Part shown: piece by piece, positions 34,216 through 46,725 of the stretch
How the letters are laid out: every line of letters starts with the position of its first letter
How positions within the stretch are numbered: position 1 is the stretch's first letter
Source: Undaria pinnatifida
Lineage: Eukaryota; Sar; Phaeophyceae; Laminariales; Alariaceae
Assembly: GCA_012845835.1 (NCBI GenBank)
Contig: JABAKD010000023.1
Span: 855,343-919,342, forward strand
DNA: 64,000 nucleotides
Reading direction: 5' to 3'
Translations under genes and position numbers: made by a program
The notes under the pieces: generated by a model
What the model was told of the DNA's origin: nothing
Seen by the model: the letters and a program-made list of their open reading frames with translations, nothing else
Databases searched by the model: none

Positions 34216-36206
34216 CTGCCCCCACAGTAGTAAAGTGGGGGGTAGGACAGTATACGTTCGCGCACCAACCGTAAACAAAAAACGGGCAGTATAACCCCCC
34301 CAATCAAGGTAGTTTCCCCCGACCGCACTGAAGGGGGACGGTCGCGCCTACAGTAGTGCTGATTGCTGCAGTATCACTGCTGTGTTCACAGGTAACGGCA
34401 ATTTCAACCGCACCAAGATAGGTAGTGTAGTACAAACACCAGCTGTAGAAAATGTGCACGCCCACACTCGAATAGAAAAGCTGTTTGCCCCCAAAGGTAC
34501 CGCATTAAACGGGCTGTTCTCCACTGCACTAGTAAAAACTATGAAGCGCAGTATCTCCGCGAACTGTGTAGTAAGCGCTCTGTTACGGGCAGTAGCTGTC
34601 CGAACATGTGCAGGGAAGAAGAAAAAAAAAAACCCAGCGTAGACCCTAGCAATATCGTGAAGGGCAGCACATGTACCGGCAGGAAGACGGCCTAACGCCC
34701 GGACAGCTGAAAAAAAAATCCGTACCCACTCCCACCGATAAAGGGACAGTTACGTTGACAGCAGTGCGGAGTGCCGCACGGTCACAGCTGTGCATACACA
34801 GAAGGTGGTATTATAGTCCCCGCGTACCCATGAATGGGAGAATATAGTGCATTGCGCACACCAACACCAACAGTCCTGCCCAAAAAAGCCAGCACAGAGT
34901 TTCAGCGTTCCCTAGGTTCAAGTTCTAGTCACGGGGGGGCCAGGACGAAAAAAAAAGCCTCTCGAATCGAACTTGCAAGGAGCACTCGCTCAGCAGTGGG
35001 GGTGTCAGAGCTGCGGTGCTGTAACTGTGGACGCTGGGGCAGTGAATGGTCGAGCTATGTGGTGGATGAGCAGGAGCAAAGTAGGCGGCTTGGCTGCAGT
35101 ACAGTGACTTCTACAGCAGAGAATCCGGCGGTATATGGCAGACATTGACAGCGAGCCCATTGTGCTGCACTGTAGTTGGTACCTCTGCAAAAATGATGGT
35201 GGTTGAAGCTACGCGACGCACAGCAGTAGTGGAACGCTGTTGATCGGGAAAGATCGGAGAGGGGTCCGAGGTGCGTCAAATTTGTAGCTTGTACTTTTTT
35301 CGGCAGAAAGGGAGCAGCTGTTTGTTCGACGCTCAAGGCGGATGGTATGTACTGAAACCCATACGATAACGCGTGTACTGGAAAATTCGCCAAACGAAAA
35401 AGCCCAAACATTCGACAAGCACCGCCTGTTCCTTCCCAGGTAGATCACAAGCAAGGAGCCCCGACATGAGCTCCTAGAGCACAGTGCCCGTAGTTCAAGG
35501 GGTTCCCGCGAAGGGCGGTCTGGCTCTGACAGCAAAGGATGTGCTGGGCGATGGGCTCTCTCAGCAAGCGAAGTCCCCGTCGAAGGTCATTCGAAGGGTT
35601 GATTCCAGTATGCTTGTCCGTGGCATATCGTGCATATGCCTCCGAGCCCCAAAGCGCGAAAAAAAAGTACGAGGCGATGGCCGATCTTGGGGCTTGTGCT
35701 GGCAACTCGCGCAGATGTGCTGTGCAACATGCTGGCAGAGCGCGGAGAAAACAAATCTGATGGGTGGGGCTCGGGCAGTTCCACTGCGGAGTGGTCTATG
35801 ACCAGCTGGCGGTGAACTGATGCGGCCAAAGGGCGGGACGAGGGGTGTGCGAGCAGCTCCGAGGAGCAGTGTCGTCCGCCGGTACTCGGAAAGTGTCCTC
35901 TGTGTGGTGCGTGCCCAGCAACCAACAGGAGGGACCAAAATTCGAGACGAGGAGTGTGCTCCGCGGAGCAGTGTCGTCCGCACGTACTTGGAAGGTGTCG
36001 TCCGTGTGGTACGTGCGCGGCGACCAACAGGAGGGGCTCCTGCCATCTCACAGCTGTTGTGGTCGCCGTTGTAGGAGGAAGGGCGCTCCCTCCATTGAGA
36101 AGCCACTCGAGAAGGAACAGGGGTTGTGGGCTCGATGGAAAGCAAAAGCAAAATCGCTACGAAAAACAAATCGGAGAGACTGGCAGAACGCTGCCACAAT
36201 AGCATA
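34216..36206. other. 5' leader of the LTR element
   Basis: Two kb between the 5' LTR and the minisatellite hold no recognised domain. A diverged direct repeat of about 105 bp (GAGCAGTGTCGTCCGC and CAACCAACAGGAGGG blocks) lies near 35839-35934 and 35950-36037. Confidence 0.5.
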
Positions 36207-36224
36207 TCAAGCTCGTCGACGCCA
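36207..36224 (-). promoter_or_regulatory. Candidate primer binding site
   Basis: On the minus strand TGGCGTCGACGAGCTTGA begins two bases inside the 5' LTR end, in the position and with the TGG start of a tRNA primer site (complement of a tRNA ending in CCA). I cannot name the tRNA. Confidence 0.55.
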
Positions 36225-36226
36225 CA

Positions 36227-36495
36227 TGTGAAATTAAAGGTGGGGGACACAGAGTGCCCCCTGCAGGTCTGCCAATTGAGCAGGTCCTCGGAGAGTACTC
36301 ACTTTCGTTTCTTCGTAGAGATATAGCTTTATTCGTTTCCACCAGAGCTCGGGATAGCTTCTGAGATCGGAGGCGCGTGCTTCCGATCTAATTCCTAACT
36401 TCCCCGAATATAAACCGCCAACCTTATAATACGAAACCCATCCAAATGATCTTAAATTCGGATACCTACAGGCCTTTCGAGGCCGTATCTTAACA
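36227..36495 (-). repeat. 5' LTR
   Basis: Same 269-bp sequence as 23266-23534 with 14 substitutions. It is followed on the plus strand by the target duplication CATT (36496-36499). It should carry the promoter for the minus-strand transcript; I could not place a convincing TATA element. Confidence 0.95.
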
Positions 36496-37029
36496 CATTC
36501 ACTTGGCGCTTACAGAACGACCTTACCAAATACCTCTTGCAGGGGGATTCAATAGAGTTCACAACGCTCAGTAGGGCCAATGTAGAAATACTTGGCATGC
36601 AGGTGCACCTCGCTGGTCTAACGAGCCCCTCATGTCCATCACACATAAACGTTCCACATCCCCAAACTCTTTCTTCGAAATCTCCTATGGACACTGTATG
36701 TTGCATAGGCATTATGTTGTGTTTCCCATTAATACACCCCAGCATGGAAACAATAGTTTTATGTTGCTTCACCGAGGGCATGAAGTTAGATGACTGTGAT
36801 GACCAAGCAAACGACTAGGTGTCGTGAAATATGTGACGCGTCATCATACAGTACTTGATGTGCTTGGTATAGGAGACGGCTATCTAACTGCCTTAGAAAT
36901 GCGCCAAAGTCATCCTGGAAAGTAATAGGGCATGTCTTATCCGTGGCCCTGTTATCGAGTCTTGAAACCGAGTTTAACGGTAGTGCCCTACTACACAAGA
37001 CAAACATCGGGATAGAAACCCACCACAAG

Positions 37030-38410
37030 TGATCATCCTGAAATATTAGCATACGTGCAGCACGGGTAAAGCCTGGTGGTAAGTATTTGATGCGGAACTG
37101 CAAATCCACCAAAGGTCATCTTCGGATTTAATATGTTTTAGAAAAGCGGGGGTATACTGGATAAGCGAGATACTAGTTACAAAGCATCAGGCACAGTACA
37201 CTGTAATCTAGAAGATCGAGCAGAGCGAGCAATGTGGACCAACTCATGAGGGACGCGCTCACACACCGAGTACGGCTAGTGTCAACACGACCGCGGTGAG
37301 CACACTTACGGTCCTGTACCATCAAAGGTGGCATTCGGGGCTCTACGCAATACACATTCGATTCAAGTACATGTCGGAACCCTAACACATGGGAAGCGTC
37401 CATATCGTGAATACGGAAAAAGTCGACTTGATCAGTCATCCCTCTATAGTGCGGTAGAAGTTGCATGTTTGGGGCATTATCTGGTGTTTCTTCAACTTGC
37501 CACCCTCTCACTTTCCCACTGGTTGAGCTCCTCAAACCTGAAACTATCCGTTAGTGTAATGTCGTTTTTTCGAGTATGTTTCTTTGTAGGACCAGCAGAT
37601 AGAATGTTCGTCTGATTCCGCGAATTATGTGTCTTCCATGTCGTGCTTCTCTCGTCAATTGAGCTCATCGTAAAAAGTCAAAGAATTGCTAGAACCAGTT
37701 GCACTTTCACGGCGGTATTGTTCTGCTCTTGGGGGCGTAGACGCGAGGCTGTCCTTATATTTGGACACAGCCGAAAGGCCGCGTGGTCGTCAGGTTTACC
37801 ATGGTATCAATAGGACGGGCCGGGTGTTGTGTGCCGAACATCGAATTGAGATAAATCGTTTAAAAAATCTCCCCGCCTGCTACACCGGGCACGGCAACGA
37901 TATAATGCGTGCATCTCTAATCGACACGTTCAGAGACTGTTTCGATTGTACTTGGCAAGTACGTGTTATCAGTGCCTGTACGCCATTAGTGTTGCAATTA
38001 GTGTTGTGTGTTGCAGTACTGGTAGTTTACGCGCGTTATTGATGCCTTGCTTTGACATGATGAAGCGACTCTCAACAAAAAATCTGAATGAATTCGGTAC
38101 GACTTCGCCGTCTTGAATCGGGTCGTACCCAAAAACAAAGGGTAGTCCGAAGACGGCCTGGTCAAGTGTTCGACGCTGCAACGTGTGCTCTGCGAGCGAC
38201 GGTCACAGCGGAGTAACCCCGACACCCCAGTATCGAAAGAATGGTTGAACAAGAGTCATCCCACGGTAGCGGCTTTATTGTTGGGGGGGGGCACACGTTT
38301 CTATCCAGTTGACCTATCAAGTTTGGAACTATCAATGTTTGGATGGTGATAACATCGATATCCTCTTATTACGACTAGCCCAAAGGCATGTTTGTCTAGT
38401 TGCGAGAATG
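37030..38410 (+). repeat. Old duplicated segment, copy 1 (pairs with 47330-48270)
   Basis: Short blocks of clear similarity occur in the same order and orientation in both segments. They are a CCACAAGT-ATCA block (37023/47328), TTCGGATT to CATCAG (37121-37190/47421-47493), a CTACACCGGG-CGGCAA block (37877/47757), TTCGACGCTGC (38169/48018) and AGGCATGTTTGTC (38386/48244). The rest has diverged. A plus-strand frame at 37686-38042 ends in a hydrophobic stretch but has no recognised family. I assign no gene. Confidence 0.45.
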
Positions 38411-38954
38411 AATGGTTTCGATCTTGACTCTAGGGTAAAAACCTGGGGTCCTCGCATAATGCAGGAAAAACTACCTTCGGCTGAACCCCTAGCGCGGAAG
38501 GACTAGAAACATCAAAGTCGTGAACACGTTGGGCGTTCAACGCTCGCGGTAAGGACGGGATAACGCATTATCGTTAGTAATGCCAGCAAACCGGAACAGC
38601 AAGAGGAGTATCCTATTCGACCCAATCGACTGAATGTTGATCAGAATGATGGGGCAGCCGAGGCAACCACAAGAGGCAAATTTACTGAGGAGCGCAGCAC
38701 GCAACGATATATTTTTTTTGCAACACACTCTCATTAAACCGTCTGGTTTGCGTTACCGGAGGTTCGGGCGCGATCCGTGCATTGTGTCGCGCGTGGCAAG
38801 CCTTTTAAACTGTTGTGGCCGTGGGCGCACGTAAGGCAAATTCCCGGGTTTCTGCAACATCCCCGGGGTTCGGGTTTATGCATCACCTATCCCCGTGTAC
38901 GCACGTAAGATTTTCATGCAAACGGCGTTTTCCTGCTCGTAGAGGGTACACGTT
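38411..38954. other. Intergenic DNA, no recognised gene
   Basis: Short frames only. Confidence 0.35.
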
Positions 38955-39840
38955 GGCGCATTTCCCTATTTTTGCACGGAGCACTGCGCTTCGATCCTGC
39001 CGCCCAGCAGCAGTCCAGCCCCCTAGCAGCAGCAGTCTGCAAATCTCTGGGCATGTGACTGCTGTTGTAGTAGCTGCTTGCTTTGTTCGGCGCCTGCGCT
39101 ACCCGCCTTACGACGCTACTTCTCACCGCTGCTGCTACTGCTGCTTCTGTCGAGTGCCAACTTACATGGCGGCGTAAATGGCAAGGATTGATTGAATATC
39201 AGTGTAGAACTCAAAAGGTCCTTATATTTATGTTTAGGTTGGTGTTCTTCGTACGCATACATTTCCCTATTTTGGCACAGAGCACCATGCTACGATCTTG
39301 CCGCCCAGCAGCAATCCAGCCCCCTAGCAGCAGCAGCCTGCAACTCTCTGCGCGTGTGGCTGCTGTTGTAGTAGCTAAATGCTCTGATCGGAGCCTACGA
39401 TGCTCTACTCGCCTATAAGCTGGTACCTCTCGCTGCCGCTGCTAATGCTGCTCCTGTTAGTGTCAAGTGGCATGGCGGCGTAGATTGTGAGGATCGTTTG
39501 GATATCATATTAGAACGCAAACAGTCATTTTTGTTACGTTCAGATTGGCGTCCTTCGTTGACGTACATTTCCCTATTTTGGCAGAGCAATATGCTACGAT
39601 CCTGTTGCCCAGCAGCAGTCCAGCCCGCTGGCAGCAGCGGCCTGCAACTCTGTGCGCGTGTGGATGCTGTTGCAGTAGCTGATTGCATTTATCGGAGCCT
39701 GCGATGCTGTACCCGCCTATACGCGCCACCTCTCGCTGCTGTGGCTACTACTGCTCCTGACCAGTGCCGAGAGACATGGGGGCGTAATTGTAAGGATCGT
39801 ATGAATATCGTACTAGTAGGCAAACGGTCCTTGTATTAAT
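38955..39840. repeat. 303-bp tandem repeat, three copies plus diverged remnants
   Basis: The block CATTTCCCTATTTT (38960, 39261, 39567), then CGCCCAGCAGCA-TCCAGCC, GCTGTTGTAGTAGCT and ATGGCGGCGTA repeats with a period of about 303 bp. Diverged relatives of the middle part (CGAGTTGCTT-GAGCCTGTC) follow near 40057 and 40577. It is GCA/CTG-rich and resembles the 350-bp array at 8.85-9.72 kb in composition. Confidence 0.85.
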
Positions 39841-42800
39841 GTCCAGGTTGCGTACATGCTATCATATTAAGCCAAGAGAGCGCAACGCTACAGCTTTGCC
39901 GCACTGCAGCATCGGTAGGCAACACTATTTATGAAAGATCGCAGATGACAGACAGCAGACAACATGCGGAGAGCACAACGCTACAACCCCGCCGCACAGC
40001 AGCAGCGGTAGGTAAAACAATTTATGTGCGCGTGCCGTGCCCTCGGTATGCTGCGGCGAGTTGCTTGTATCGGAGCCTGTCGTTTGTCACCTCACCACAC
40101 CACACGTTTCTGCTGTATACAGGAACTTTAATAATTAGTAACAATTTAGATAGACCCATTAACCCAGCTTTACACATTTACGTCCACAGAGGCAGTTTCT
40201 TAATGATGATTTTTCTGTTTTTTAATCTGCCTGTCTATCACACCTTGAACCTGTCTCGCTGACGATGCTTCTCTCTCGTCTGCGTGCTTCGCTTGCTAGT
40301 CAGCAACCAGACTAGTCAGCAACCAGACAGACTGATCCAAGGTTCCCTTTGCTGTACCAGGGCAAGTACAAGTAACCACCCGCGTTGATCTCATTGGTCA
40401 ACGTGCACTAACCCCAACCTTCCTCCGTACACACAAAGCCTTTTTTTTCTCGTGCCTCGACAAAATTTCTTTTTTTTTCTGCGCAGATCGCAGATGACAG
40501 GGAGAGCAGCAGAAAACGAGCGGAGAGCAAAACGCTTCTACGGTGGTAAGACCATGCGCGTGCCGTATCCACTCCTTACGGTGGCGAGTTGCTTTTGCCA
40601 GAGCCTGTCACGTATTGTCCTCTTGCTCCCAGTTCTCAATAGGTGCTATTTACGTAGTATTCTACAGTAAGACGCATCCCACGACACACGTGCCCCTTCT
40701 CGCTTCCTGGCGGTCCCTTATTTGAAGGTCGAAGTGTGACGCTCTTCCCGAAATCATACATATCGTACGGTGTGAATATTTAGTGTGTTGTGTGCGTTTT
40801 CTCGACAACAAGTCGGTCGTGGGCACGTCTATCTGGAGTACCCAAAAAATACTAAAAGCACTGCTGCAATTGAGTACACTGAAGTACAGCGGGTAAATTG
40901 CGAAACCTTTTTTTTTTCTGGGCTCTTTTTTGTATATATAGACAAATGGCCACTGTGTACGCTAGTGAAAACAATCATGTGTCCTTGCGCCACTCCCCTA
41001 GGCACTCCCCGGAGGGGAACCTTGTCTAACAATATAATCTGCGCACACTATTAATAGCTCAATTTATAAAGGTTTTACCTGCCACGAAGAAATATGTCCA
41101 TATCGAAAAGCAAATCTCGATAACGTATGGCGTGCAGATGGACAGGAAAACACACTTACTTTTCTCTCTCTACCTTAGAGTAGATATCTACGCGCGCGCT
41201 GCAAAAGTATGAACGTTGGAATGAACGAGCATACGAGGTGTATTATGTTTTGTGTTGAAAATACATCTTCGATGTGGTTCCGATGTTTGCCTTACATATG
41301 ACCCAGAAGTTCGCGAAATGTCCGAGTGTTAGTCGTCATCCAACCGCACGGGCCACAATAATTGGTGTTTGGAGTCAAAAACAATCTGACGCGGGGGAGG
41401 TGAAATAAACGACAACAACATAACACGACGAAAGCGAAGGGAACCGAAGTGAAAAATTAAATATCATAAAACAAGAGTTATATTCAGAGTTGCTGCTCAT
41501 TATTACATTTTTTTTATCCCTTTCTCAACGCCCTTTGTTCAAATTGACTAGTCGAATAATGCTAAAAGTTAAAAACCACCCTATTCGACCAAAAAGCTCT
41601 CCCTGTATTAAAATAAATATTCCAATTACTGTATAGCATTTTTGTGGCGAGCTTTTCCGCCAGCGCAGTTGTGCCAGCCCTGCACAACGTCCGCTGCAGA
41701 AAAACTGTTCCAGAATCGTCCGCAAGGAGAGGGGGGGGGGTATAGGCAACCTACGAATGTAACGTGGACAAATACGCGTACTTCTATTAAAGCCGTAGAG
41801 CTACGAATACTTGCTTCGCCCTGTCCTAGCGAACAGCAAGGACTAGTTGAAAACGCCTCTTAGTTTGTCATTTTGTCAGTGTTAACAGTCAATTGGGCTG
41901 ATCCCACATTCCTCCACGACCCCATAGAGTGCCCTCCTCAACTTGTGCGGTTCAACTGACGCGGTGCTCCGTCACGGCCGCTGTTCAAGCGTGCGTGCCA
42001 TCGATTGGTCAGTAGATGGGACAAAATATCATGAGAAAGGCCCAACAATGCGACGCTACCACAAACCACACCTATATCCACGCAGGTTTGTCACATGGCT
42101 AAATGTTATTCCCCTGTTCGATACAGTGCACCATGTATCAGACGCACCCTACAAGCGTGGTGATAGATTGGATGGGGGATGGCCCCTACACGTATATCTC
42201 ATCTGTGCCGCAAGCAACGAACGTTACGTTTACAAAAGCAGTTGACCGTGTCCGGTGCCTTACCTGATAACAATTTTGAACCTTGGGTCGACAATATTCA
42301 TGATCATTTTCGTTTTGGTTTCGAGCAAGGCTTTGGCTAGGGGGTACGCCGCGTGTCCCTATCAGTTTTTGGATATTTATATATGCGGTCCAGAAAGATG
42401 GATCGTTGATCGTGGACCAATATATACGGAACGACCCTATGGAGCGGCGACCAAAAAGACTGACAAAGCATTGTTGCTCGTTCTGCGATTATGATCAGCG
42501 ACAACTCCGTCCGTTGTGATCAGTTTCTCATTTTTTTTCCGTCTGGTCTGTTCCGCTTGTTTCATACCTTGACTAATATCGATTGATTGGTTTACTCTGT
42601 CTCACAATCTTTGACCACACAATAATAAGTTGTATCTCGCTAAGACGAGGAATCGGCACGGACGCTGCCTGTTATGGTGTCGTTGGGTAAGGAACGGCCG
42701 CCCTCGAAGACAACGAACGTTCGAACAAAGGCAATTCACAGTGAAATCTGATATCGAAAAGCAACGACATAAATAGGAGTCGTACGACAATAGGACAAAC

Positions 42801-43941
42801 GCTTCGACGTATGACCATGGAAAAAGTGTTGCAGGGACGAAATAAGAAGCAATAATATTAGGAAATGATCCCGACATATATTTTTTCGTTTTCTTCGTTC
42901 AACATCTGCATATGCCAAGATCCAAGAATACCTCGGGCGTATACCGTCCCACATACGAAACTTTGCGCACTTCTTGCTTGTCTCCCTCAGCCCACGTAGC
43001 CGATCCCGGCTAGGTGCGGAACGGATACGGCAGGGCGAGAGGCCCCCCGAAGACGTGTTTCGTTCGTTCAAGCCCTGCAGACGTCACGCGAAAAAAATGC
43101 TCGAGAGTATTCCACAGCAAAATTCAAAACGTTGGCAACTACCGTTTGGAAACGATGTCAATTTTGTAAATCATCAAGGCGCTGCAGATATTAGGATACA
43201 ACCAAAATCTAAGGAATTCCTCCTCGACATGCCATATTGTCGCAACTGCTCGCTTGTCTCGGTCGGCATCCTTCCGCGTTCACGTCGATGTGCGGGACGG
43301 ACACGGCAGAGTGAATGGTGTTAAGGCCGCCCCCCGAAGCCGGCGTTCGAACGAAGCTATTTAACCGAAAATCGCAGTTCCACGAATCGCATACTGAGGC
43401 CGCGACGAAAACAAAAACGTGACCGAATCCCCGACAAAAAGAACGATCGTGTACATATATATGTAAATATTTTAAATGTTTGCAAAATACTACCGAATGA
43501 TGACGTCAGGGTGGAAAGGGGGGCCGCAGTTTGGGAGACACGGGCGGTCACTAGTTTCAAAACGGGTTATTTAGTTTACGAAAAGTTGGGGTGGCTACGA
43601 AAGAACGACTCGAGCATGCAATATGTCCCCGGCTGTGATCTACACACCAAATGCATGTCGTGAGTTCAAGGAAACGTAACGTATATTTCGTGGGTTTCAC
43701 AATTAAGCAGTTATTCGGAGGAGACATGCCATGGCGTTTGCCTATCAACAGTGACCAAAAATGACACGTGAGTCGGCGCCGTAGTTTTCCCACATTCTAC
43801 GTTAACTGCGTACTGGGTTGGCGTGGCAGAATGTCGTGCGGTCGTAGAATTGACATTCTGCGTGTCTAGAAGGCACGCTATCCGATCCGACGTAAACCAT
43901 ATCATGCGGGAACTTAAGCGGCAACGTGTTTTTCTGTTTAC
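39841..43941. other. Intergenic DNA, no recognised gene
   Basis: It holds diverged copies of the preceding repeat to about 40.65 kb and T runs near 40440, 40470 and 40910. Several frames of 80-116 codons lack motifs (for example 41943-42245 +, 42974-43324 +). Nothing is assigned. Confidence 0.35.
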
Positions 43942-44361
43942 CTATGCGGCGCTTCCAGCGTCGTCCCAGGTACGGGCTGAAGATGGAGCATCGATAACTT
44001 TCACAACTAGAGCCAACGTCTTCTTACAATGCACGCGCAGCGTCGTAGTGAGTTTGAAGACACCATGCCCAGCGCCACCAAATGTCTTCAAGTCCTTAAC
44101 CCTTTTTTCTTCGATGTTTTCTATGGACACGACAGGTTGAGGTCGTACAGGGTTGTTGTGGCAATTCTTAACGCCCACAAACACAAGCACGTCCTTTCCG
44201 ATGTACGTATAACTATTCCCGCTGCATTGAAGCCATGCGTGTACAGGCGGATTCAAGTAAACTAGCACAAAGATATTCCCTGAAGAATGTCCCCACCCTG
44301 ATTTCGATTCAAACCGTAAATGTTTGCACACGTCGTTTTTGTGTCGTGGCGATAATATCAC
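43942..44361 (-). CDS. Possible exon of an unknown protein
   Basis: A minus-strand frame of 139 codons with protein-like composition. It has alternating hydrophobic strands (IFVLVYLNPPVHAWLQC, DVLVFVGVKN) followed by VFKLTTTLRVHCKKTLALVV, suggestive of a beta-rich fold. There is no ATG at its 5' end, so it could only be an internal or terminal exon. No family is recognised and chance openness cannot be excluded. The antisense plus-strand frame looks less protein-like. Confidence 0.22.
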   Translation of the reverse strand: MILSPRHKNDVCKHLRFESKSGWGHSSGNIFVLVYLNPPVHAWLQCSGNSYTYIGKDVLVFVGVKNCHNNPVRPQPVVSIENIEEKRVKDLKTFGGAGHGVFKLTTTLRVHCKKTLALVVKVIDAPSSARTWDDAGSAA

Positions 44362-44880
44362 GGAAGGTTTGTTTATATTTCTTCAATATAATTAATGTTA
44401 AGTCGGAAAACATTTCTCGGAAGATTTAGACACCTGAGAACGTGTTTTGGCGACAAAATAAAATAAGCACCTGTAAGTCAGGCTTCGGGGCTGCCATGTA
44501 CAACTCGTGTGCGAAAAAAATCAAGATATATGTAATAAAAACGGCTTAGACGTTTGAACCTTTGTGCGTAATACCGAGCAATATTGGATGCTACATGCAG
44601 ATGACTTGGTTTTAGTTGTAAGATCCATTAGTGTCTCCACGTTCTGCTTCGTGTTGAACATAAGACGGCCAGTTTTTTTTATGTTTTGGGCGACAAAGCT
44701 TACTGACATGCTTTATAGTACCTCCAATCGGTTCGTGATATATGCCACGCAGTTTTATGTATCGCCTCGGCTTGGAAAAAACGTTAATACTTTAACAATA
44801 GTCTACATGTTTAGTCAAGTGCTTTGCTTTTTGGAGTTAGGTGGAGAAGTGTTCGGTCACACTTGACTGGTGGCTCGCTT
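44362..44880. other. Intergenic DNA, no recognised gene
   Basis: AT-rich, short frames only. Confidence 0.35.
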
Positions 44881-45041
44881 CGCGAGAAGGCACTTGGGGA
44901 TCGTCGGGAGTGGCGGAATGTTTTGTCACACTGGACTGCGCGAGAAGGCACTTGGCGATCGTCGGGAGTGGCCGAATGTTTTTTCACACTGGATTGCGCG
45001 AGAAGGCACTTGGCGATCGTCGGGAGTGGCGGAATGTTTAG
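44881..45041. repeat. 58-bp tandem repeat, 2.8 units
   Basis: CGCGAGAAGGCACTTGG-GATC units start at 44881, 44939 and 44997 and are about 95% identical. Short frames that repeat a RREWRN-like peptide here are by-products of the repeat. Confidence 0.95.
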
Positions 45042-45265
45042 TCGGCGACTTTCGCTTTGAGGCGAAGAATGTCACCGATAGGATGCTCGTACTTAGTCCC
45101 CTGTAAAGGGAACAGCAGAACTTGGCGAGGAAGGCGGCATGGTGTGATGACAATGTGCGCATGGGTTACGCTGTACGCATGTGTAGGGTGAAACGTGCTG
45201 AAAGGCACGACCACTTGTTACAGGACGCACAGCCGTAGCTGGAGACGCAAAGTCTACATGCACAT

Positions 45266-45675
45266 GAGATGGTGCATAGACAGGTGATGAAAGGGATTTG
45301 TACCGCAGGAACGCTGGAGGAAGGTGAGGTACTATGGCAGGTTCGAACACGTACGCGCATCCTACACACGCAAACTTTCAGGAGTACTGCTGCGCTACAC
45401 GTGTATGTGCTACACACAGCGAGAGCTGTGTGCAAACCGCATTACATACACACACTGCTGTGACGATGCTGAGTGCGCAGCGTATACGCAGTGCCGTATA
45501 CACACCTGCATTCACATGTGATGGAAGGGATTTGAACGCAGGAGCCCTGGAGGAAGGTGAGGTAGTATGACAGGTTCGAACACGTACGAGTATCGTATAC
45601 ACGCAAACACACAGGAGTACTGCTGCGCTACACATGTAGACTAGACTATGTACTACACAGAGAGAACCCTGTGAA
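45266..45675. repeat. Direct repeat of about 165 bp with 244-bp spacing
   Basis: The block from GTGATG(A/G)AAGGGATTTG through GGAGGAAGGTGAGGTA, CAGGTTCGAACACGTACG and CAGGAGTACTGCTGCGCTAC occurs at 45281-45420 and again at 45519-45640. The minus-strand frame of 276 codons at 46208-45378 crosses both copies and is Cys/Ser-rich low-complexity; I do not call it a gene. Confidence 0.8.
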
Positions 45676-46276
45676 TGTGTATTGGAAGAATTGGTCTCCC
45701 CAGTCGTCAAGATACCGCTCTGCTGTAGGGACGTTCCGCTGCATGGTGTGCAGAGATTCCGCCGCAGCAAGAGGAGGTGGTACGCCGTAAGGTTTGAAGA
45801 GGGCGAAGAACACGCAGCCGCAGAGAAGGAGCCTACAACAAGAGAAGAGGGTATTAGCAGACATCCACAGCACGCGACGGAGATGAGCGGCGACAAGAGA
45901 ACCAGCGAGAGAAAGTATCCAGCAGCCGGGCTGAAGGACGCAGTCGCCGCCGCACGCAGACACGGTAGACCACACGGGCAGGATCGAACAGCAGAGGCGC
46001 AGAAGTTCCAGCGCGACGCCGATGAGTGCGGTGTATCCGACAAGGGATATAAATAGAGATTGTGCGGTGTGCGCTGCGAGGGTGTTTCCGTGCCAGGGTG
46101 TAGTTCGTAACGATGTTTGATTTGAAGCGCGGATGTTTCAATTTTTTGGTTTTTAAAGACGACGCGGTACTTTTGGGAGGGGAATTTTTTTTCCGCAGCC
46201 CAGGGCACAACGAAGTGAAATATTTTGGTTATGTGTGTTTCTTGTGTTGTGTGTGTCGTGTGCGTCGTATATGCCC
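45676..46276. other. Intergenic DNA with one unassigned frame
   Basis: A plus-strand frame at 45682-46056 (124 codons) is charged in its second half (Glu, Lys, Arg) and unlike the surrounding repeats. No domain is recognised. Confidence 0.3.
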
Positions 46277-46610
46277 CACCAACGCTGGGTTGGCAGTGCA
46301 GCCGAACGGGGCTTGGATGTTACTAGCAGAGTCGGTGTGTGTTTGTGTGTGGACCACCAGCGCCGGGTTGGCAGGGCGGCCGAACGGTGCTTGGATGTCA
46401 CTAGCGGTGTAGTGTGTGTTGGTGTTGGCGTGTGTGTCCCGAAATGCACCACCAGCGCTGGGTTGGCAGGTCAGCCGAACGGTGCTTGGGCTGCTAGTGG
46501 TGTAGTGTGCGTTGATGTTGGTGTGTGTCCCAAAATGCACAACCAGCGCTGGGTTGGCAGGGCAGCAGAACGGTACTTGGATGCTACTAGCAGTGTAGGG
46601 GGGTGGCGAC
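46277..46610. repeat. About 90-bp minisatellite, four units
   Basis: Units start near 46277, 46360, 46453 and 46542 with CCA(A/G)CGC(T/C)GGGTTGGCAG, then GC(A/C)GAACGGTGCTTGGATG and a GTGTGTG-rich tail. The reading in both strands is open across units but low-complexity. Confidence 0.85.
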
Positions 46611-46725
46611 GCGCCCCCCCCCAACCCCCCCCCCCCCCCCTCCTTGGGACGCCCTTCAGTGTGCATTGGCCGGGGCCCGCCACAGTGTGCGTTGGAACGA
46701 CCCCCACCAGTGAGCGTTGGAAAAA
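46611..46725 (-). repeat. Inverted copy of the CCAACGCACACTG minisatellite motif
   Basis: After a C-rich stretch (46614-46640), CAGTGTGC(A/G)TTGG occurs near 46658 and 46684 and a GTGAGCGTTGG variant near 46710. These are the reverse complement of the motif at 7.78-8.36 kb, also set in C/G tracts. Confidence 0.65.

Larger units (their letters stand above)
23266..36495 (-). mobile_element. Ty3/gypsy-type LTR retrotransposon carrying a NADAR domain, 13.2 kb
   Basis: Two direct 269-bp LTRs (TG...CA ends) bound the element and CATT is duplicated at 23262-23265 and 36496-36499. By hand alignment the LTRs differ by 14 substitutions and no indels (about 5%), so the insertion is not recent. All internal coding blocks lie on the minus strand: leader with an 82-bp minisatellite, gag with CCHC knuckle, a repeat-rich segment, NADAR domain, an alanine/serine-rich segment, and integrase with chromodomain. 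I found no reverse transcriptase or RNase H motif in any frame. The element is therefore non-autonomous, either by internal deletion or as a derived form. The chromodomain after the integrase places the relatives in the chromovirus-like group. Confidence 0.95.

Noticed and set aside
32731-34303. Series of minus-strand frames with repeated AACFGAMSV-VLGD peptide
   Set aside because: The underlying 82-bp unit does not keep a length divisible by three across the array, so the frames break at almost every unit; a repeat protein is not supported.
45378-46208. 276-codon minus-strand frame
   Set aside because: It crosses a 165-bp direct repeat, is Cys/Ser/Leu-rich with no domain, and its composition follows the repeat; no support as a gene.
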